This document shows positions 51,246 through 60,176 of a DNA stretch of 64,000 nt, one piece after another. The position numbers were made by a program, and so were the translations under genes. The notes under the pieces are model-generated. The model ran no database searches. It was not told the origin of the DNA and was given only the letters and a program-made list of their open reading frames with translations. Within the stretch, counting starts at the first letter, position 1. Every line of letters begins with the position of its first letter. Location: NCBI RefSeq assembly GCF_008973825.1, contig NZ_WCHR01000003.1, positions 1-64,000 of the forward strand, read 5' to 3'. This DNA is from Gemmobacter serpentinus (GTDB lineage Bacteria; Pseudomonadota; Alphaproteobacteria; Rhodobacterales; Rhodobacteraceae).

Positions 51246-54200
51246 TTGCGGTTCACCCGCCTGCGCCTGAACGGTTTCAAGAGTTTCGTCGATTCGACGG
51301 AGCTGGTGATCCATGACGGGCTGACCGGCGTGGTCGGCCCGAATGGCTGCGGCAAGTCCAATCTGCTGGAGGCCCTGCGTTGGGTCATGGGCGAGAACCG
51401 CCCCACCGCCATGCGCGGCGGTGGCATGGAGGATGTGATCTTTGCCGGGGCCGCCACGCGCGGTGCGCGCCATTTTGCCGAAGTCGGGCTGATCATCGAC
51501 AATGCCGACCGGCTGGCACCCTCGGGGTTCAACGATGCTGATACGTTGGAAATCGTGCGCCGCATCACCAAGGATGCCGGATCGGCCTATAAGGCCAATG
51601 GTCGCGATGTGCGGGCGCGCGATGTGCAGATGCTGTTTGCCGATGCCTCCACCGGGTCGCAATCGCCCGCTTTGGTGCGGCAGGGCCAGATATCCGAGCT
51701 GATCAACGCCAAGCCCAAGGCGCGCCGTCGGATTCTTGAGGAAGCGGCGGGGATCAGTGGGCTGTATCAGCGTCGGCATGAGGCCGAGTTGCGGCTGAAC
51801 GCGACCGAGCAGAACCTTGCCCGCGTCGATGATGTGCTGGAACAGCTGGCCAGCCAGCTGGCGACGCTGGCCCGGCAGGCGCGTCAGGCCGCGCGCTATC
51901 GCGAGATCGGCGAGGATCTGCGCCGCAATGAGGGCATGTTGCTGTATCGCCGTTGGCGCGAGGCCGATCAGGCCCGGGCCGAGGCCGAGGCGGGTCTGCG
52001 CGAGTTGCTGCTGGGTGCTGCCACCGCCGAACGGCGCGCGCGCGAGGCGGGCACCGCGCGCGAAGCGGCAGAGGCCGTGCTGCCGCCCCGGCGCGAGGAA
52101 GAGGCGATTGCCGGGGCCATCTTGCAGCGCCTGATGGTGCAGCGTGATGCCCTTGGCGATCAGGAAACCCGCGCCCGGCAGGTGATCGAGACGCTGAATG
52201 GTCGGATTACCCAGCTGATCCGCGATATGGAGCGCGAGGCCGGGCTGAACCGCGATGCGGGCGAAACCATTGCCCGGCTGGACTGGGAACTTGCGCAGCT
52301 TCTGAAAGCGCATGAGGGCCATGACGAGAAACTGGCCGAGGCCAGCGAGGTGGCGCGCGAAGCGGGTGCCATCCTGACCGAACGCGAGGGCCAGCTTTCG
52401 GAACGCACCGAGGATGTTGCGCGTCTTGCCGCCCGTCACCAATCGGCGCAGCGGATGCTGGCCGAGGGCCGTGTGACGCTGGACCGCGCCGAAGCCGAGG
52501 CGCTGCGCGCCCGCGAAGCGGTGGATGCGGCGGTGGACGCACAGGAAACGGCGGCAGAGGCGCAGGAAGCTGCGGCCATCGCGCAGGAAGAGGCCGCAGA
52601 GCTTGCCATTGCTGCCGAAGAGGCGCTGGCCAGCACCGAAGAGGCGCGCGCCAATGCCCAGACCCGCGAGGCTGAGGCCCGTTCTGCCCGTTCCGGTGCC
52701 GAGGGGGAGGCCAATGCGCTGCGGGCCGAAGTGGCGACGCTGGCGCGGTTGGTCGAGCGCGAGGCGCAGGCGGGCGTGCAACTGCTGGACCGGGTGCAGG
52801 TGATGCCGGGATATGAGGCGGCCCTTGGTGCGGCGCTGGCCGATGATCTGCGCGCACCCGAAATCGCCGGGGATCGGGCCTCGGGCTGGGTGCCGCTGCC
52901 CGATTACCATCAGGATCAACCGCTGCCGCTGGGGGCCGCGCCGCTTGGCGATCATGTCACCGTGCCCGATGTGCTGCGCCGGCGCATTGCCCAGATCGGG
53001 CTTGTGACCCAGGGTCAGGCGCAGGATTTGCAGGCGCAGCTGCGGCCAGGTCAGCGCCTGGTCAGCCTTGAGGGCGATCTGTGGCGGTGGGATGGTTTCC
53101 GCGCCGGGGCCGAGGATGCGCCCTCTGCCGCGGCCCTGCGGCTGCGCCAGTTGAACCGGCTTGTGCAGTTGAAGCGCGATCTGGAGGATGTGGCCGCGCG
53201 GGCCGAGGGCGCGCGTCAGGCCCATGAGGCCTTGCAGGCCCGGCTGTCCGACCTGAACCGCGCCGATCAGATGGCGCGCGAGGCCCGGCGCGCCGCCGAT
53301 GCGCGGGTGACCGAGGCGGGGCGGATTCTGGCGCGGGCCGAGGCGGACCGTGCCCTTGCCGGTGGTCGGCTCGAGGCCGCGCGCCTGTCGGTCGCGCGCT
53401 TTGACGATGAGGCGATGGCGGCGCGGCAACGTCTGTCGGAGGCCGAGGCGGGCATGGGGGGCTTGCCCGATCTTGATAACGCCCGCAGCATGGTCGAACA
53501 GCTGAAAATGGCGGTCGAGGCCGCGCGCATCACGATGATGTCGGCCCGTGCCGGTCAGGATGAGGTGCGCCGTGAGGGCGAGGCGCGGATCCGGCGGCGA
53601 CAGGAGGTGCAAAAGGAACTTTCCGGCTGGCGTCACCGGCTGGAGACCGCCGAAAAGCGCAGCGCCGAACTGGCTGAACGCAAGGCCGAGACCGAGGAAG
53701 AGTTGCTGGAGGCCAGCGCGGCCCCGGAAGAAATCGCCATCCGCCGCGAGGAACTGGCCGAGGCGATTGATGCCGCCACCGAGCGCCGCCGCATCGCGAC
53801 CGAGGCGCTGACTGCGGCGGAAACCGCGCTGCGCGAGGCACAGATCTCCGAGCGCGATGCCGAACGTCTGGCCGGTGAGGCGCGTGAATACCGCGCCCGT
53901 GCCGAGGCGCGCGCCGAGGCCGCGCGGGCGGTGCAGGACGCCGCTGCCCATCAGATTGCCGAGGTGGCCGAATGCGCGCCGGATGCTTTGCTGGCCTCGC
54001 TGGGTATCGAGGTCGAGGCGATCCCGGCAGCGGATGCGCTGGAGGTCGAGGTGGGCCGCCTGAAACGTCAGCGCGAGGCGCTTGGCGCGGTGAACCTGCG
54101 CGCTGAAGAGGATGCGCAGGCGGTGCAGGCCGAACATGGCCAATTGGCGCAGGAAAAGCTGGATCTTGAAGAGGCGGTGAAAAAGCTGCGCAGCGGCATT

Positions 54201-54701
54201 CAAGGCCTGAACCGTGAAGGGCGCGAGCGGCTGCTGACCGCGTTTGAGCAGGTGAATGGCTCATTCGGGACGCTGTTCACGCATCTTTTTGGCGGGGGCG
54301 AGGCGCGGCTGGTGCTGGTCGAAAGCGATGATCCGCTGGAGGCGGGCCTTGAGATCATGTGTCAGCCACCGGGCAAGAAGCTGTCGACGCTCAGCCTGCT
54401 GTCCGGCGGCGAGCAGACCCTGACCGCGCTGTCGCTGATCTTCGCGGTATTTCTGGCCAATCCGGCACCGATCTGCGTGCTGGACGAGGTCGATGCGCCG
54501 CTGGATGATGCCAATGTCACCCGCTTCTGCGACCTTCTGGACGAGATGACACGGCGGACCGAGACGCGTTTCCTCATCATCACCCACCATGCGGTGACCA
54601 TGGCGCGGATGGATCGGCTGTTCGGTGTGACCATGCAGGAACAGGGCGTCAGCCAATTGGTCTCGGTTGATCTGAAAAAGGCCGAGGCGATGGTTGCATG
54701 A
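51246..54701 (+). CDS. smc: chromosome segregation protein SMC
   Basis: This 1151-residue SMC ATPase has an N-terminal Walker A (VVGPNGCGKSNLLEALRWVMGE), a Q-loop region, long Ala/Glu/Arg-rich coiled coils around a central hinge (about 495-650), and a C-terminal signature LSGGEQTLTALSLIFAVF with Walker B CVLDEVDAPLDDANV. It organises and segregates the chromosome with ScpAB. The TTG at 51246 gives MRFTRLRLNGFKSF, the usual family start, and has GGAGA six bases upstream; the TTG at 51231 is too early. It overlaps a small downstream gene by ATGA. Confidence 0.94.
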   Translation: MRFTRLRLNGFKSFVDSTELVIHDGLTGVVGPNGCGKSNLLEALRWVMGENRPTAMRGGGMEDVIFAGAATRGARHFAEVGLIIDNADRLAPSGFNDADTLEIVRRITKDAGSAYKANGRDVRARDVQMLFADASTGSQSPALVRQGQISELINAKPKARRRILEEAAGISGLYQRRHEAELRLNATEQNLARVDDVLEQLASQLATLARQARQAARYREIGEDLRRNEGMLLYRRWREADQARAEAEAGLRELLLGAATAERRAREAGTAREAAEAVLPPRREEEAIAGAILQRLMVQRDALGDQETRARQVIETLNGRITQLIRDMEREAGLNRDAGETIARLDWELAQLLKAHEGHDEKLAEASEVAREAGAILTEREGQLSERTEDVARLAARHQSAQRMLAEGRVTLDRAEAEALRAREAVDAAVDAQETAAEAQEAAAIAQEEAAELAIAAEEALASTEEARANAQTREAEARSARSGAEGEANALRAEVATLARLVEREAQAGVQLLDRVQVMPGYEAALGAALADDLRAPEIAGDRASGWVPLPDYHQDQPLPLGAAPLGDHVTVPDVLRRRIAQIGLVTQGQAQDLQAQLRPGQRLVSLEGDLWRWDGFRAGAEDAPSAAALRLRQLNRLVQLKRDLEDVAARAEGARQAHEALQARLSDLNRADQMAREARRAADARVTEAGRILARAEADRALAGGRLEAARLSVARFDDEAMAARQRLSEAEAGMGGLPDLDNARSMVEQLKMAVEAARITMMSARAGQDEVRREGEARIRRRQEVQKELSGWRHRLETAEKRSAELAERKAETEEELLEASAAPEEIAIRREELAEAIDAATERRRIATEALTAAETALREAQISERDAERLAGEAREYRARAEARAEAARAVQDAAAHQIAEVAECAPDALLASLGIEVEAIPAADALEVEVGRLKRQREALGAVNLRAEEDAQAVQAEHGQLAQEKLDLEEAVKKLRSGIQGLNREGRERLLTAFEQVNGSFGTLFTHLFGGGEARLVLVESDDPLEAGLEIMCQPPGKKLSTLSLLSGGEQTLTALSLIFAVFLANPAPICVLDEVDAPLDDANVTRFCDLLDEMTRRTETRFLIITHHAVTMARMDRLFGVTMQEQGVSQLVSVDLKKAEAMVA

Positions 54702-55045
54702 CGCCAGATGATGTGGAACGGGCATTTCTCGATGCCGGATTTTGCGGCGTCGAACGGGATGGCGCGCAAGTCTATGCCCGGATCGCCGCACAGGCCCCGG
54801 AGTTTCGCGCCGAGGAAACCGAGGGCGGCTGGCGGCTGGTCCTGCCGTGGAACGTGCGCCCGCCGGTGACGGCGATGGAGGCATGGAACGAGAATATGGG
54901 CTTTGCACGGATGCAGATCATCGCGGGCGAGGCGGCTTTGGTAATGCCTTTGGGCGATCTGGCGCAATGGGCCGCCCTGGCGGCCGAGGCGGAGGCGCAT
55001 TTCATCCTCTGGCGTCGCGCGCGGCGCCCCGCAGAGGGAATGTAG
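54698..55045 (+). CDS. small protein of unknown function coupled to smc
   Basis: The 115-residue product starts MTPDDVERAFLDAGFCGVERDGAQVYARIAAQ and is acidic with several tryptophans (GGWRLVLPWNVRP, EAWNENMGFARMQI, FILWRRARR). No family is recognised. The start overlaps the smc stop by ATGA, so it is co-translated with smc, and its composition is typical of a real gene here. A role with SMC is only suggested by the coupling. Confidence 0.7.
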   Translation: MTPDDVERAFLDAGFCGVERDGAQVYARIAAQAPEFRAEETEGGWRLVLPWNVRPPVTAMEAWNENMGFARMQIIAGEAALVMPLGDLAQWAALAAEAEAHFILWRRARRPAEGM

Positions 55046-55085
55046 GCGCTGAACCCTTCTGTGCTGCGCTGGAGCAGATCGGCAT

Positions 55086-55100
55086 TTAACCCTGTGTTAA
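55086..55100. promoter_or_regulatory. CtrA-type site TTAA-N7-TTAA
   Basis: TTAACCCTGTGTTAA matches the alphaproteobacterial CtrA consensus TTAA-N7-TTAA perfectly and is part of a longer palindrome, TTTAAC-N5-GTTAAA. It lies between two convergent genes, where no protein-gene promoter is expected. TTAA is rare in this DNA, so a chance match is unlikely. Confidence 0.6.
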
Positions 55101-55112
55101 ACAGAATCGGCT

Positions 55113-55142
55113 TTTCCTGACGCAGGACGGCACGTCAGGAAA
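55113..55142. repeat. inverted repeat in a convergent intergenic region
   Basis: TTTCCTGACG (55113-55122) and CGTCAGGAAA (55133-55142) form a perfect 10-bp stem around 10 bases. Neither side has a T-run, so it is not a classical terminator, but it may fold at the 3' end of one or both convergent transcripts. Confidence 0.7.
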
Positions 55143-55172
55143 GGCAGGTGAAGGGTTTGGGTATAAGGTAGG

Positions 55173-55730
55173 TCAGGGCCGTTTGCGGATCAGGTCGCCC
55201 CGCCGGATCACGCCATCCTGTTCGACCGCACAGAGGATCCCCCGCAGGCGCAATGTGGGATGGCCGGGGGCGGTGATCCAGTCCTTGGCATCGCGCCCGT
55301 AGCGCGCCTTCCATTTCACGCAGCCATCATTGAACACATCACTGACACGGAGCACGGCGCTGCCCACCGAAAGCAGGCTGCCAGCAGGCAGATTGGCCTC
55401 GGATGTGTCCAGATCGGCGATGATCGTATCGCCGGGATGGGGGGTGCCCGTGCGGTCGCGCCAGACCAGATCCATCACTCGTTTCGGCAGGATGGAGACC
55501 TGAATGCGCGGATCGCCGCTGCCATCGGGCAGTTTCAGCCAGGGTGCGGTGGTGAACCGCTCACCCGGCACGCCGGAGGCGCGGGTCAGCTGTAGCATAT
55601 CGGGAAAGCTGCGCTGGTTGAAGCCGGGGCGGAAACACAGTTGCAGCACCTCGGCGGCGTCAGAGGGCGCGGCCAGAACATGCGGCAAAGCTGCCATCAG
55701 TTCTTCGGTCGAGGGATGAAAGGAGGTCAT
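55173..55730 (-). CDS. MOSC-domain protein
   Basis: This 185-residue protein has a MOSC-like core: [11 protein letters not shown] near 58, [16 protein letters not shown] near 74, [34 protein letters not shown], then [16 protein letters not shown] near 132 with the family's conserved cysteine. MOSC domains handle sulfur or N-hydroxylated substrates with a molybdenum cofactor partner. AGGAGG lies on the opposite strand here, so the start at 55730 rests on the ATGA overlap with cobD, which implies co-translation. The substrate is unknown. Confidence 0.7.
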   Translation of the reverse strand: MTSFHPSTEELMAALPHVLAAPSDAAEVLQLCFRPGFNQRSFPDMLQLTRASGVPGERFTTAPWLKLPDGSGDPRIQVSILPKRVMDLVWRDRTGTPHPGDTIIADLDTSEANLPAGSLLSVGSAVLRVSDVFNDGCVKWKARYGRDAKDWITAPGHPTLRLRGILCAVEQDGVIRRGDLIRKRP

Positions 55731-56638
55731 ATCAGCACCAGAACAAAGGTCAGGATCAGCATTGCGGCCCAGGCGCGCCACAAGGCGCGGCAGGCGGCGT
55801 CGATATCGGCGGGGCCTGCGTCTCGCCGCCCCTCCGGATAGACCCAGGGGAAGTTGCGGCTTTGGCCATGATAGCTGCGCGGGCCCGATAGCGCGACCCC
55901 AAGCACAACCGCCATTGCGGCCTCGGGCCAGCCCGCATTGGGGGAACGATGCAGCGGCGCATCGCGCAGGATGACCGGCCCGGCATCGAAGCGGCCATGG
56001 GCCAGAGCCAGCAGCAATGCGGTCAGCCGGGCGGGGATCAGGTTCAACAGGTCGTCGAACCGCGCGGCAGCCCAGCCAAAAGCCTCGTGCCGCGGGGTGC
56101 GGTGGCCGATCATGCTGTCGGCGGTATTGGTGATTTTATAGAGCAGAAGGCCCGGAAGGCCCGCCACCAGATACCAGAACAGCGGTGCGACCACACCGTC
56201 CGACAGGTTCTCGGCGGCACTTTCGATGGCGGCGCGCGCAATGGCCGGGCCGTCCATATCGGCGGTGTCGCGGCCCACGATCCGGGCCACCATGCGTCGA
56301 CCTTGCACGGGGGATTCGCGCAAACCGCGCGCGACGGCTGCCACATGATCAACCAGCGAGCGTTGTGCGAGCAGCATCGCGACGAGAATGATCTCGATCA
56401 GGCCGAAATCCGGCAGCACCTCAATGGCCATGCCGAGGCCCCAGGCACCGGCCCCCAAAACCGCCATGGCGGCCGTGCCCTTCATCTGGCGTGCGGCCCC
56501 TTGATTGATGCGATCATCGATCGCCTGGATCAGCCGCCCCATCAGCACCGCCGGATGCGGCCAACGCGTCCAGAGCCATTTCGGCTCGCCAAGCGCCGCA
56601 TCCAGCAGCATCGCGGGCAGAAGCAGCGCCGCACTCAT
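55727..56638 (-). CDS. cobD: adenosylcobinamide-phosphate synthase
   Basis: This 303-residue membrane protein of the CbiB/CobD family has [27 protein letters not shown] at 11-37, [14 protein letters not shown] near 93, [41 protein letters not shown] near 135-178 and [16 protein letters not shown] near 232. It attaches aminopropanol phosphate (or ethanolamine phosphate) to cobyric acid in cobalamin synthesis. It is coupled by ATGA overlaps to cobC upstream and the MOSC gene downstream. Confidence 0.93.
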   Translation of the reverse strand: MSAALLLPAMLLDAALGEPKWLWTRWPHPAVLMGRLIQAIDDRINQGAARQMKGTAAMAVLGAGAWGLGMAIEVLPDFGLIEIILVAMLLAQRSLVDHVAAVARGLRESPVQGRRMVARIVGRDTADMDGPAIARAAIESAAENLSDGVVAPLFWYLVAGLPGLLLYKITNTADSMIGHRTPRHEAFGWAAARFDDLLNLIPARLTALLLALAHGRFDAGPVILRDAPLHRSPNAGWPEAAMAVVLGVALSGPRSYHGQSRNFPWVYPEGRRDAGPADIDAACRALWRAWAAMLILTFVLVLI

Positions 56639-57594
56639 GCCAGGCCCTCCAACGCGGTGCTGAGCCGGTTCCAGCCGTGATCCGGTGGCAATCCGAGGCG
56701 GATCAGGCTGCCAGACCATGGGAAGGTCCGGCTCCAGATCCGGTGGCGGGCGAGGTGATCCTGCCATGATGAGGCTGAGCCAACCTCATAAAGCCGGAAC
56801 AGCGTGGTGCCGCCAACTAGACGTGCCCCGCGCGCAGAAGCCAACCCATCCAGCCGCGCGGCAGATGCCGCCAGATTCTGACGTGTGGTTGCAGCCCAAT
56901 TCCGGTCCTGCAAGGCCACCGCGCCAATCGTCATCGCCGGGCCGGAGACCGCCCATGGGCCCAGCAGATCGCGCAGATGCCCGCTCGGGCCGGTCAATGT
57001 CTCACGCAGCCCGATGGCAAAGCCGAGCCTCAGACCGGCCAGCCCCCAGAATTTACCGAAACTTTTCAAGATCACGACCCCCGGCTCTGCTGCGCGCGCG
57101 ATCTGGCTTGCCTTGGGCATGGTGTCGCAAAAGCTCTCGTCGATCACGGTCAGGCTTTCGCCAGCCGTGGTGACTGGCCAAAGCCGCCCATCGGGGTTGT
57201 TGGGATGGACGACCACCCGCACCGGCGCCGAGGCATCCTCGGAAACCGCAAGCCCCGCGGCGCGAAAGGCGCGCGCGTGTTCATTATAGGTCGGGCCGGG
57301 GATCGCCGCAGCAGCGGGGCAGAGCGCGGGCATTCGGGCGATCAGGGCCGAGGCACCGGGGGCTGCGACGATCTCGGCCGCATCGGGGACTTGCCAGAAG
57401 GCGCGCGCGGCACGCAGCAGGCGATCCAGCGCCGCCTGATCGGGCAGCGCGGTCCAGGCATCGGCGGGGAGGGGCGGGACCGGATAGGGATCCGGGTTGA
57501 TCCCGGTGGAAAGATCAAGCCAGTCGCCGCGCGCGCCGCCAAAGCGCGCCGCCGCCGCATCGATCCCGCCGCCATGATCCGCCTGGTCCGACAT
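56635..57594 (-). CDS. cobC: threonine-phosphate decarboxylase-like aminotransferase
   Basis: This 319-residue PLP enzyme of the HisC/CobD-CobC group has [13 protein letters not shown] at 7-19, [14 protein letters not shown] near 25, VVHPNNPDG near 128, and the Schiff-base lysine in [18 protein letters not shown] near 178. It makes aminopropanol phosphate for the cobalamin lower-ligand arm. GGAGGG lies four bases before the ATG at 57594. It is the first gene of the cobC-cobD-MOSC run. Confidence 0.88.
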   Translation of the reverse strand: MSDQADHGGGIDAAAARFGGARGDWLDLSTGINPDPYPVPPLPADAWTALPDQAALDRLLRAARAFWQVPDAAEIVAAPGASALIARMPALCPAAAAIPGPTYNEHARAFRAAGLAVSEDASAPVRVVVHPNNPDGRLWPVTTAGESLTVIDESFCDTMPKASQIARAAEPGVVILKSFGKFWGLAGLRLGFAIGLRETLTGPSGHLRDLLGPWAVSGPAMTIGAVALQDRNWAATTRQNLAASAARLDGLASARGARLVGGTTLFRLYEVGSASSWQDHLARHRIWSRTFPWSGSLIRLGLPPDHGWNRLSTALEGLA

Positions 57595-57779
57595 GCCACC
57601 CTCCGCCTCTGCGCCGCCAGATTGCCGATCCGTGGCGCAAAGGCAACGCGGCGTGCAGGCCACAGTGCTGTTGCTGTCATGCATCTGTCGTGAAAACGAT
57701 AGATCCTGTCGCTTGGTTGACTTGATTTTAACCCGTTCTGGCGGAGACTTGGAACAAGCTGGACGAAGGAGGAGCGGCC

Positions 57780-58127
57780 ATGCTGGAACATTTGCCCGAA
57801 GAACTGCGCGAGGGGCTGCGCCTTGCCCGGACACGCTCTGCCCGGCGGTCGCGTCTGCGGGTGCAGATCGGCGATGCAGTTTTTCCCGTCGTCGGTCTGA
57901 CCGACAGTATGCTGAGCTTTGACGCCGAAAAAGCACCGCGTCTGCGCGGGCTGGTGGATGTCTATGATGGCGCACGCCATATCCTGCAGGCGCTGATCGT
58001 GGCCAGTCGTGTCGAGGGCGGGCTGCTTTTGTGCAGTTTCAAGCGGGTGACGGTGGTGACCGATCGCCCGGCGCTGGATTATGTGCGCGACCCGGATGCG
58101 CCGGTGGGCTACCTGCCCAGGCATTAA
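57780..58127 (+). CDS. small protein of unknown function, possibly PilZ-like
   Basis: The 115-residue product MLEHLPEELREGLRLARTRSARRSRLRVQIGDAVFPVVGLTD is preceded by an excellent AAGGAGG. The basic RRSRLRVQIGD followed by a short beta-rich region (VVGLTDSMLSFDAEKAPRLRG, LIVASRVEGGLLLCSFKRV) vaguely resembles a PilZ domain, but the RxxxR and D/NxSxxG motifs are not clearly met. It is divergent from cobC and convergent with the L,D-transpeptidase gene. The function is unknown. Confidence 0.72.
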   Translation: MLEHLPEELREGLRLARTRSARRSRLRVQIGDAVFPVVGLTDSMLSFDAEKAPRLRGLVDVYDGARHILQALIVASRVEGGLLLCSFKRVTVVTDRPALDYVRDPDAPVGYLPRH

Positions 58128-58130
58128 GCC

Positions 58131-58721
58131 TCAGGGACGAACCTCGACGGTGGTGCCGATCTCGACCGCGGCCCAAAGTTCCTGAATTTCGCTATCAGAA
58201 ACCGCGATGCAGCCGGCGGTCCAGTCCTGCATCAATGTGGGTTGGCCCTTGCGACTGTTGGGCTGGCCATGAATGAAGATATCGCCACCCGGGCTGTAGC
58301 CGCCTGCGCGGGCGCGGCTTATATCCTTGGGTTGCGGATAATCGAGGCCAAGCGACAGGTGATAGGCACTGGCCCCGTTGCGCCGGTCGATGCGAAAGCG
58401 CCCTTCGGGTGTGCGGCCATCGCCTTCGCGGTCCTTGTCGCCGATGGGGGCAAAGCCAAGCGCAATACGATAGGTTTTCAGTGGATCCCCATCCCGAAAC
58501 ACCGTCATCCGGCGCGCGGATTTCTCGATCAGGATGTGATCGACCTTGCCGTCGAGCGGGCCTTGAGCCATCGGAGGCAGAGGAATGGGCGGCGTGACGG
58601 GGGGCAGATCGTGGCGGAGCCAGATCAGCCCCGCCACGATCAGAAAGATCAGCGCCAGCAGGGAAAACGCGCGGGCGAACCGCTGGCCCCGGCGCGGGCG
58701 CCTGTCGTCACTTTGCCTCAT
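58131..58721 (-). CDS. L,D-transpeptidase (YkuD family)
   Basis: This 196-residue protein has an N-terminal membrane anchor (LLALIFLIVAGLIWL, about 21-35) and a periplasmic YkuD domain. DHILIEKSARRMTVFRDGDPLKTYRIALG begins near 61, and the catalytic histidine and cysteine are in DIFIHGQPN and DWTAGCIAVSDSE. The usual S-H-G-C is T-A-G-C, as in YafK-like members. It forms or edits 3-3 peptidoglycan cross-links or anchors proteins. It overlaps patB by ATGA. Confidence 0.87.
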   Translation of the reverse strand: MRQSDDRRPRRGQRFARAFSLLALIFLIVAGLIWLRHDLPPVTPPIPLPPMAQGPLDGKVDHILIEKSARRMTVFRDGDPLKTYRIALGFAPIGDKDREGDGRTPEGRFRIDRRNGASAYHLSLGLDYPQPKDISRARAGGYSPGGDIFIHGQPNSRKGQPTLMQDWTAGCIAVSDSEIQELWAAVEIGTTVEVRP

Positions 58722-59899
58722 TGCAGGTCTTTGAACGCCTCTTGCAAACGGCGCACGGCCTCCTGGACCTGGGCGCGGGGCGCGGCCAGATTGAAGCGCA
58801 GGCTGTTTTCGCCACCCATGCCGAAGCTCGCGCCGTGGTTCACGGCGATTTTCGCCGTTTTCTGAACGCGATCAATGGCCTCTTGTGCGGGCATTCCCGT
58901 GGCCGAAAAATCAACCCAGGCCAGATAGGTCGCCTCCAGCGGCATGGAGCGCAGGCCGGGAATGGCATTCACCCCCTCATCAAACAGACGCCGATTGCCA
59001 TCCAGATAGGCGACCAGTTGATCGACCCAGGCCGCACCTTCGGGGCTATAGGCGGCGGTTGCCATGAACAGGCCAAAGGAATTGGCCGAAATGCCAAGGG
59101 CATTCATCCGCTGGGCAAAACGCGCCCGCAAGGCCGCATCGGGAATGATGACATTGCCGGAATGGCTGCCTGCGATGTTGAAGGTCTTGGTCGTGGCCGT
59201 CATCATCACCAGTCGGTCGAGAATGCCAGGCGCGGCCAGCGGCATCACGGTATGTTTGTGGCCGGGGAAGACCAGATCGTGATGGATCTCGTCCGAGACC
59301 AGGATCAGGTCATGCTTGCGACAGAACTCGGCAATGGCCCGCAACTCGGCCAGCGACCAGACCCGTCCGCCCGGATTGTGCGGCGAACAGAGGATCAGCA
59401 TCCGTGTCGTGGGCGTCAGCTTGGCTTCCCAGTCGGCGGTGTCAAAGCTGTAGCGGCCATCGGTCTGCGACAGCGGGCATTCGATCACCTCGCGCCCCGC
59501 CGCGCGGATCACGCGGGCAAAGGCGTGATAGACCGGCGTCATCAGAATGACTCCATCCCCCGGCTTGGTGAAACTGTCTACGCAAAGTGCTGTGCCGTTC
59601 ACCAGCCCATGGGTGGTGAAGATCGCCTCTGGTGCCACATCCCAGCCGTGGCGTGTCTTCATCCACCAGCGAATCGCCGCCAGATATTCTGCCTCGTCGC
59701 CGTAATAGCCGTAGAGGCCATGGGCGGCCATTTTCTCGACGGCTGCCTGCACGCAGGCTGGTGGCCGGAATTCCATATCCGCCACCCACATCGCGATCCC
59801 GTCTTGCGGCGAGACGCCATAAAGCGTCTCCATCATGTCCCATTTCACCGAATGGGTGCCGATGCGGTCGATCTGTTCGTCAAAATCCGGGCTGGTCAT
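58718..59899 (-). CDS. patB: PatB/MalY-type cystathionine beta-lyase
   Basis: This 393-residue PLP enzyme has the MalY/PatB signatures SVKWDMMETLYGVSPQDGIAMWVADMEFRPP at 17-47, HGLVNGTALCVDSFTKPGDGVILMTPVYHAF near 98-128, CSPHNPGGRVW near 168, VSDEIHHDLVFPGHKHT near 197 and the cofactor lysine in TATTKTFNIAGSHSG near 230. It cleaves cystathionine or cysteine conjugates to homocysteine or thiols, pyruvate and ammonia. AGGAAGGA precedes the ATG at 59899. Confidence 0.9.
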   Translation of the reverse strand: MTSPDFDEQIDRIGTHSVKWDMMETLYGVSPQDGIAMWVADMEFRPPACVQAAVEKMAAHGLYGYYGDEAEYLAAIRWWMKTRHGWDVAPEAIFTTHGLVNGTALCVDSFTKPGDGVILMTPVYHAFARVIRAAGREVIECPLSQTDGRYSFDTADWEAKLTPTTRMLILCSPHNPGGRVWSLAELRAIAEFCRKHDLILVSDEIHHDLVFPGHKHTVMPLAAPGILDRLVMMTATTKTFNIAGSHSGNVIIPDAALRARFAQRMNALGISANSFGLFMATAAYSPEGAAWVDQLVAYLDGNRRLFDEGVNAIPGLRSMPLEATYLAWVDFSATGMPAQEAIDRVQKTAKIAVNHGASFGMGGENSLRFNLAAPRAQVQEAVRRLQEAFKDLQ

Positions 59900-59970
59900 G
59901 GTCGTCCTTCCTGTTCGGGCCGAGCCTAGCGCGCTTGGCGGCGGGCGCAAGATCTGGGCAGCAGGCTAGT

Positions 59971-59997
59971 TTGCCCGCAGTTGCGGTGCAATTTTTT
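59971..59997. promoter_or_regulatory. hairpin with T-run, overlapping a probable patB promoter
   Basis: On the plus strand TTGCCCGC and GCGGTGCAA form a stem with one bulge followed by TTTTTT, a terminator-like shape with no plus-strand gene before it. On the minus strand the same bases give TTGCAC (59991-59986) and, 17 bp on, TAGCCT (59968-59963), a plausible patB promoter. Which reading applies is open. Confidence 0.4.
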
Positions 59998-60077
59998 ATG
60001 CCTGTGAGAAATTTCATCCATTATTTATGTGTTATGTTGGGATCTCATCCCACCATTAAGGAAAGTTTCGGGAGAAC

Positions 60078-60149
60078 ATGTCGAACTTCCTGCGCCGCGC
60101 TGATGGGGGGTGGCAAGGCTCCACCGGGCTGGTGCTTGGCATTGCGTGA
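60078..60149 (+). CDS. possible 23-residue leader ORF upstream of def
   Basis: A short frame with GGGAG three bases before its ATG encodes 23 residues beginning MSNFLRRADGGWQG and ends 27 bases before the first deformylase start. An AT-rich promoter-like stretch (about 60000-60060) precedes it. It could be a leader peptide of the def-fmt operon or a chance frame; the spacing to the SD is short. Confidence 0.3.
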   Translation: MSNFLRRADGGWQGSTGLVLGIA

Positions 60150-60176
60150 AAAGGCTCAAGCGCGTAAATCAGGGCC

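Noticed and set aside
50640-54203. 1187-codon open frame antisense to smc
   Set aside because: It results from GC-rich codon bias opposite smc; only its last 155 codons (the GNAT gene) have motifs and a ribosome site.
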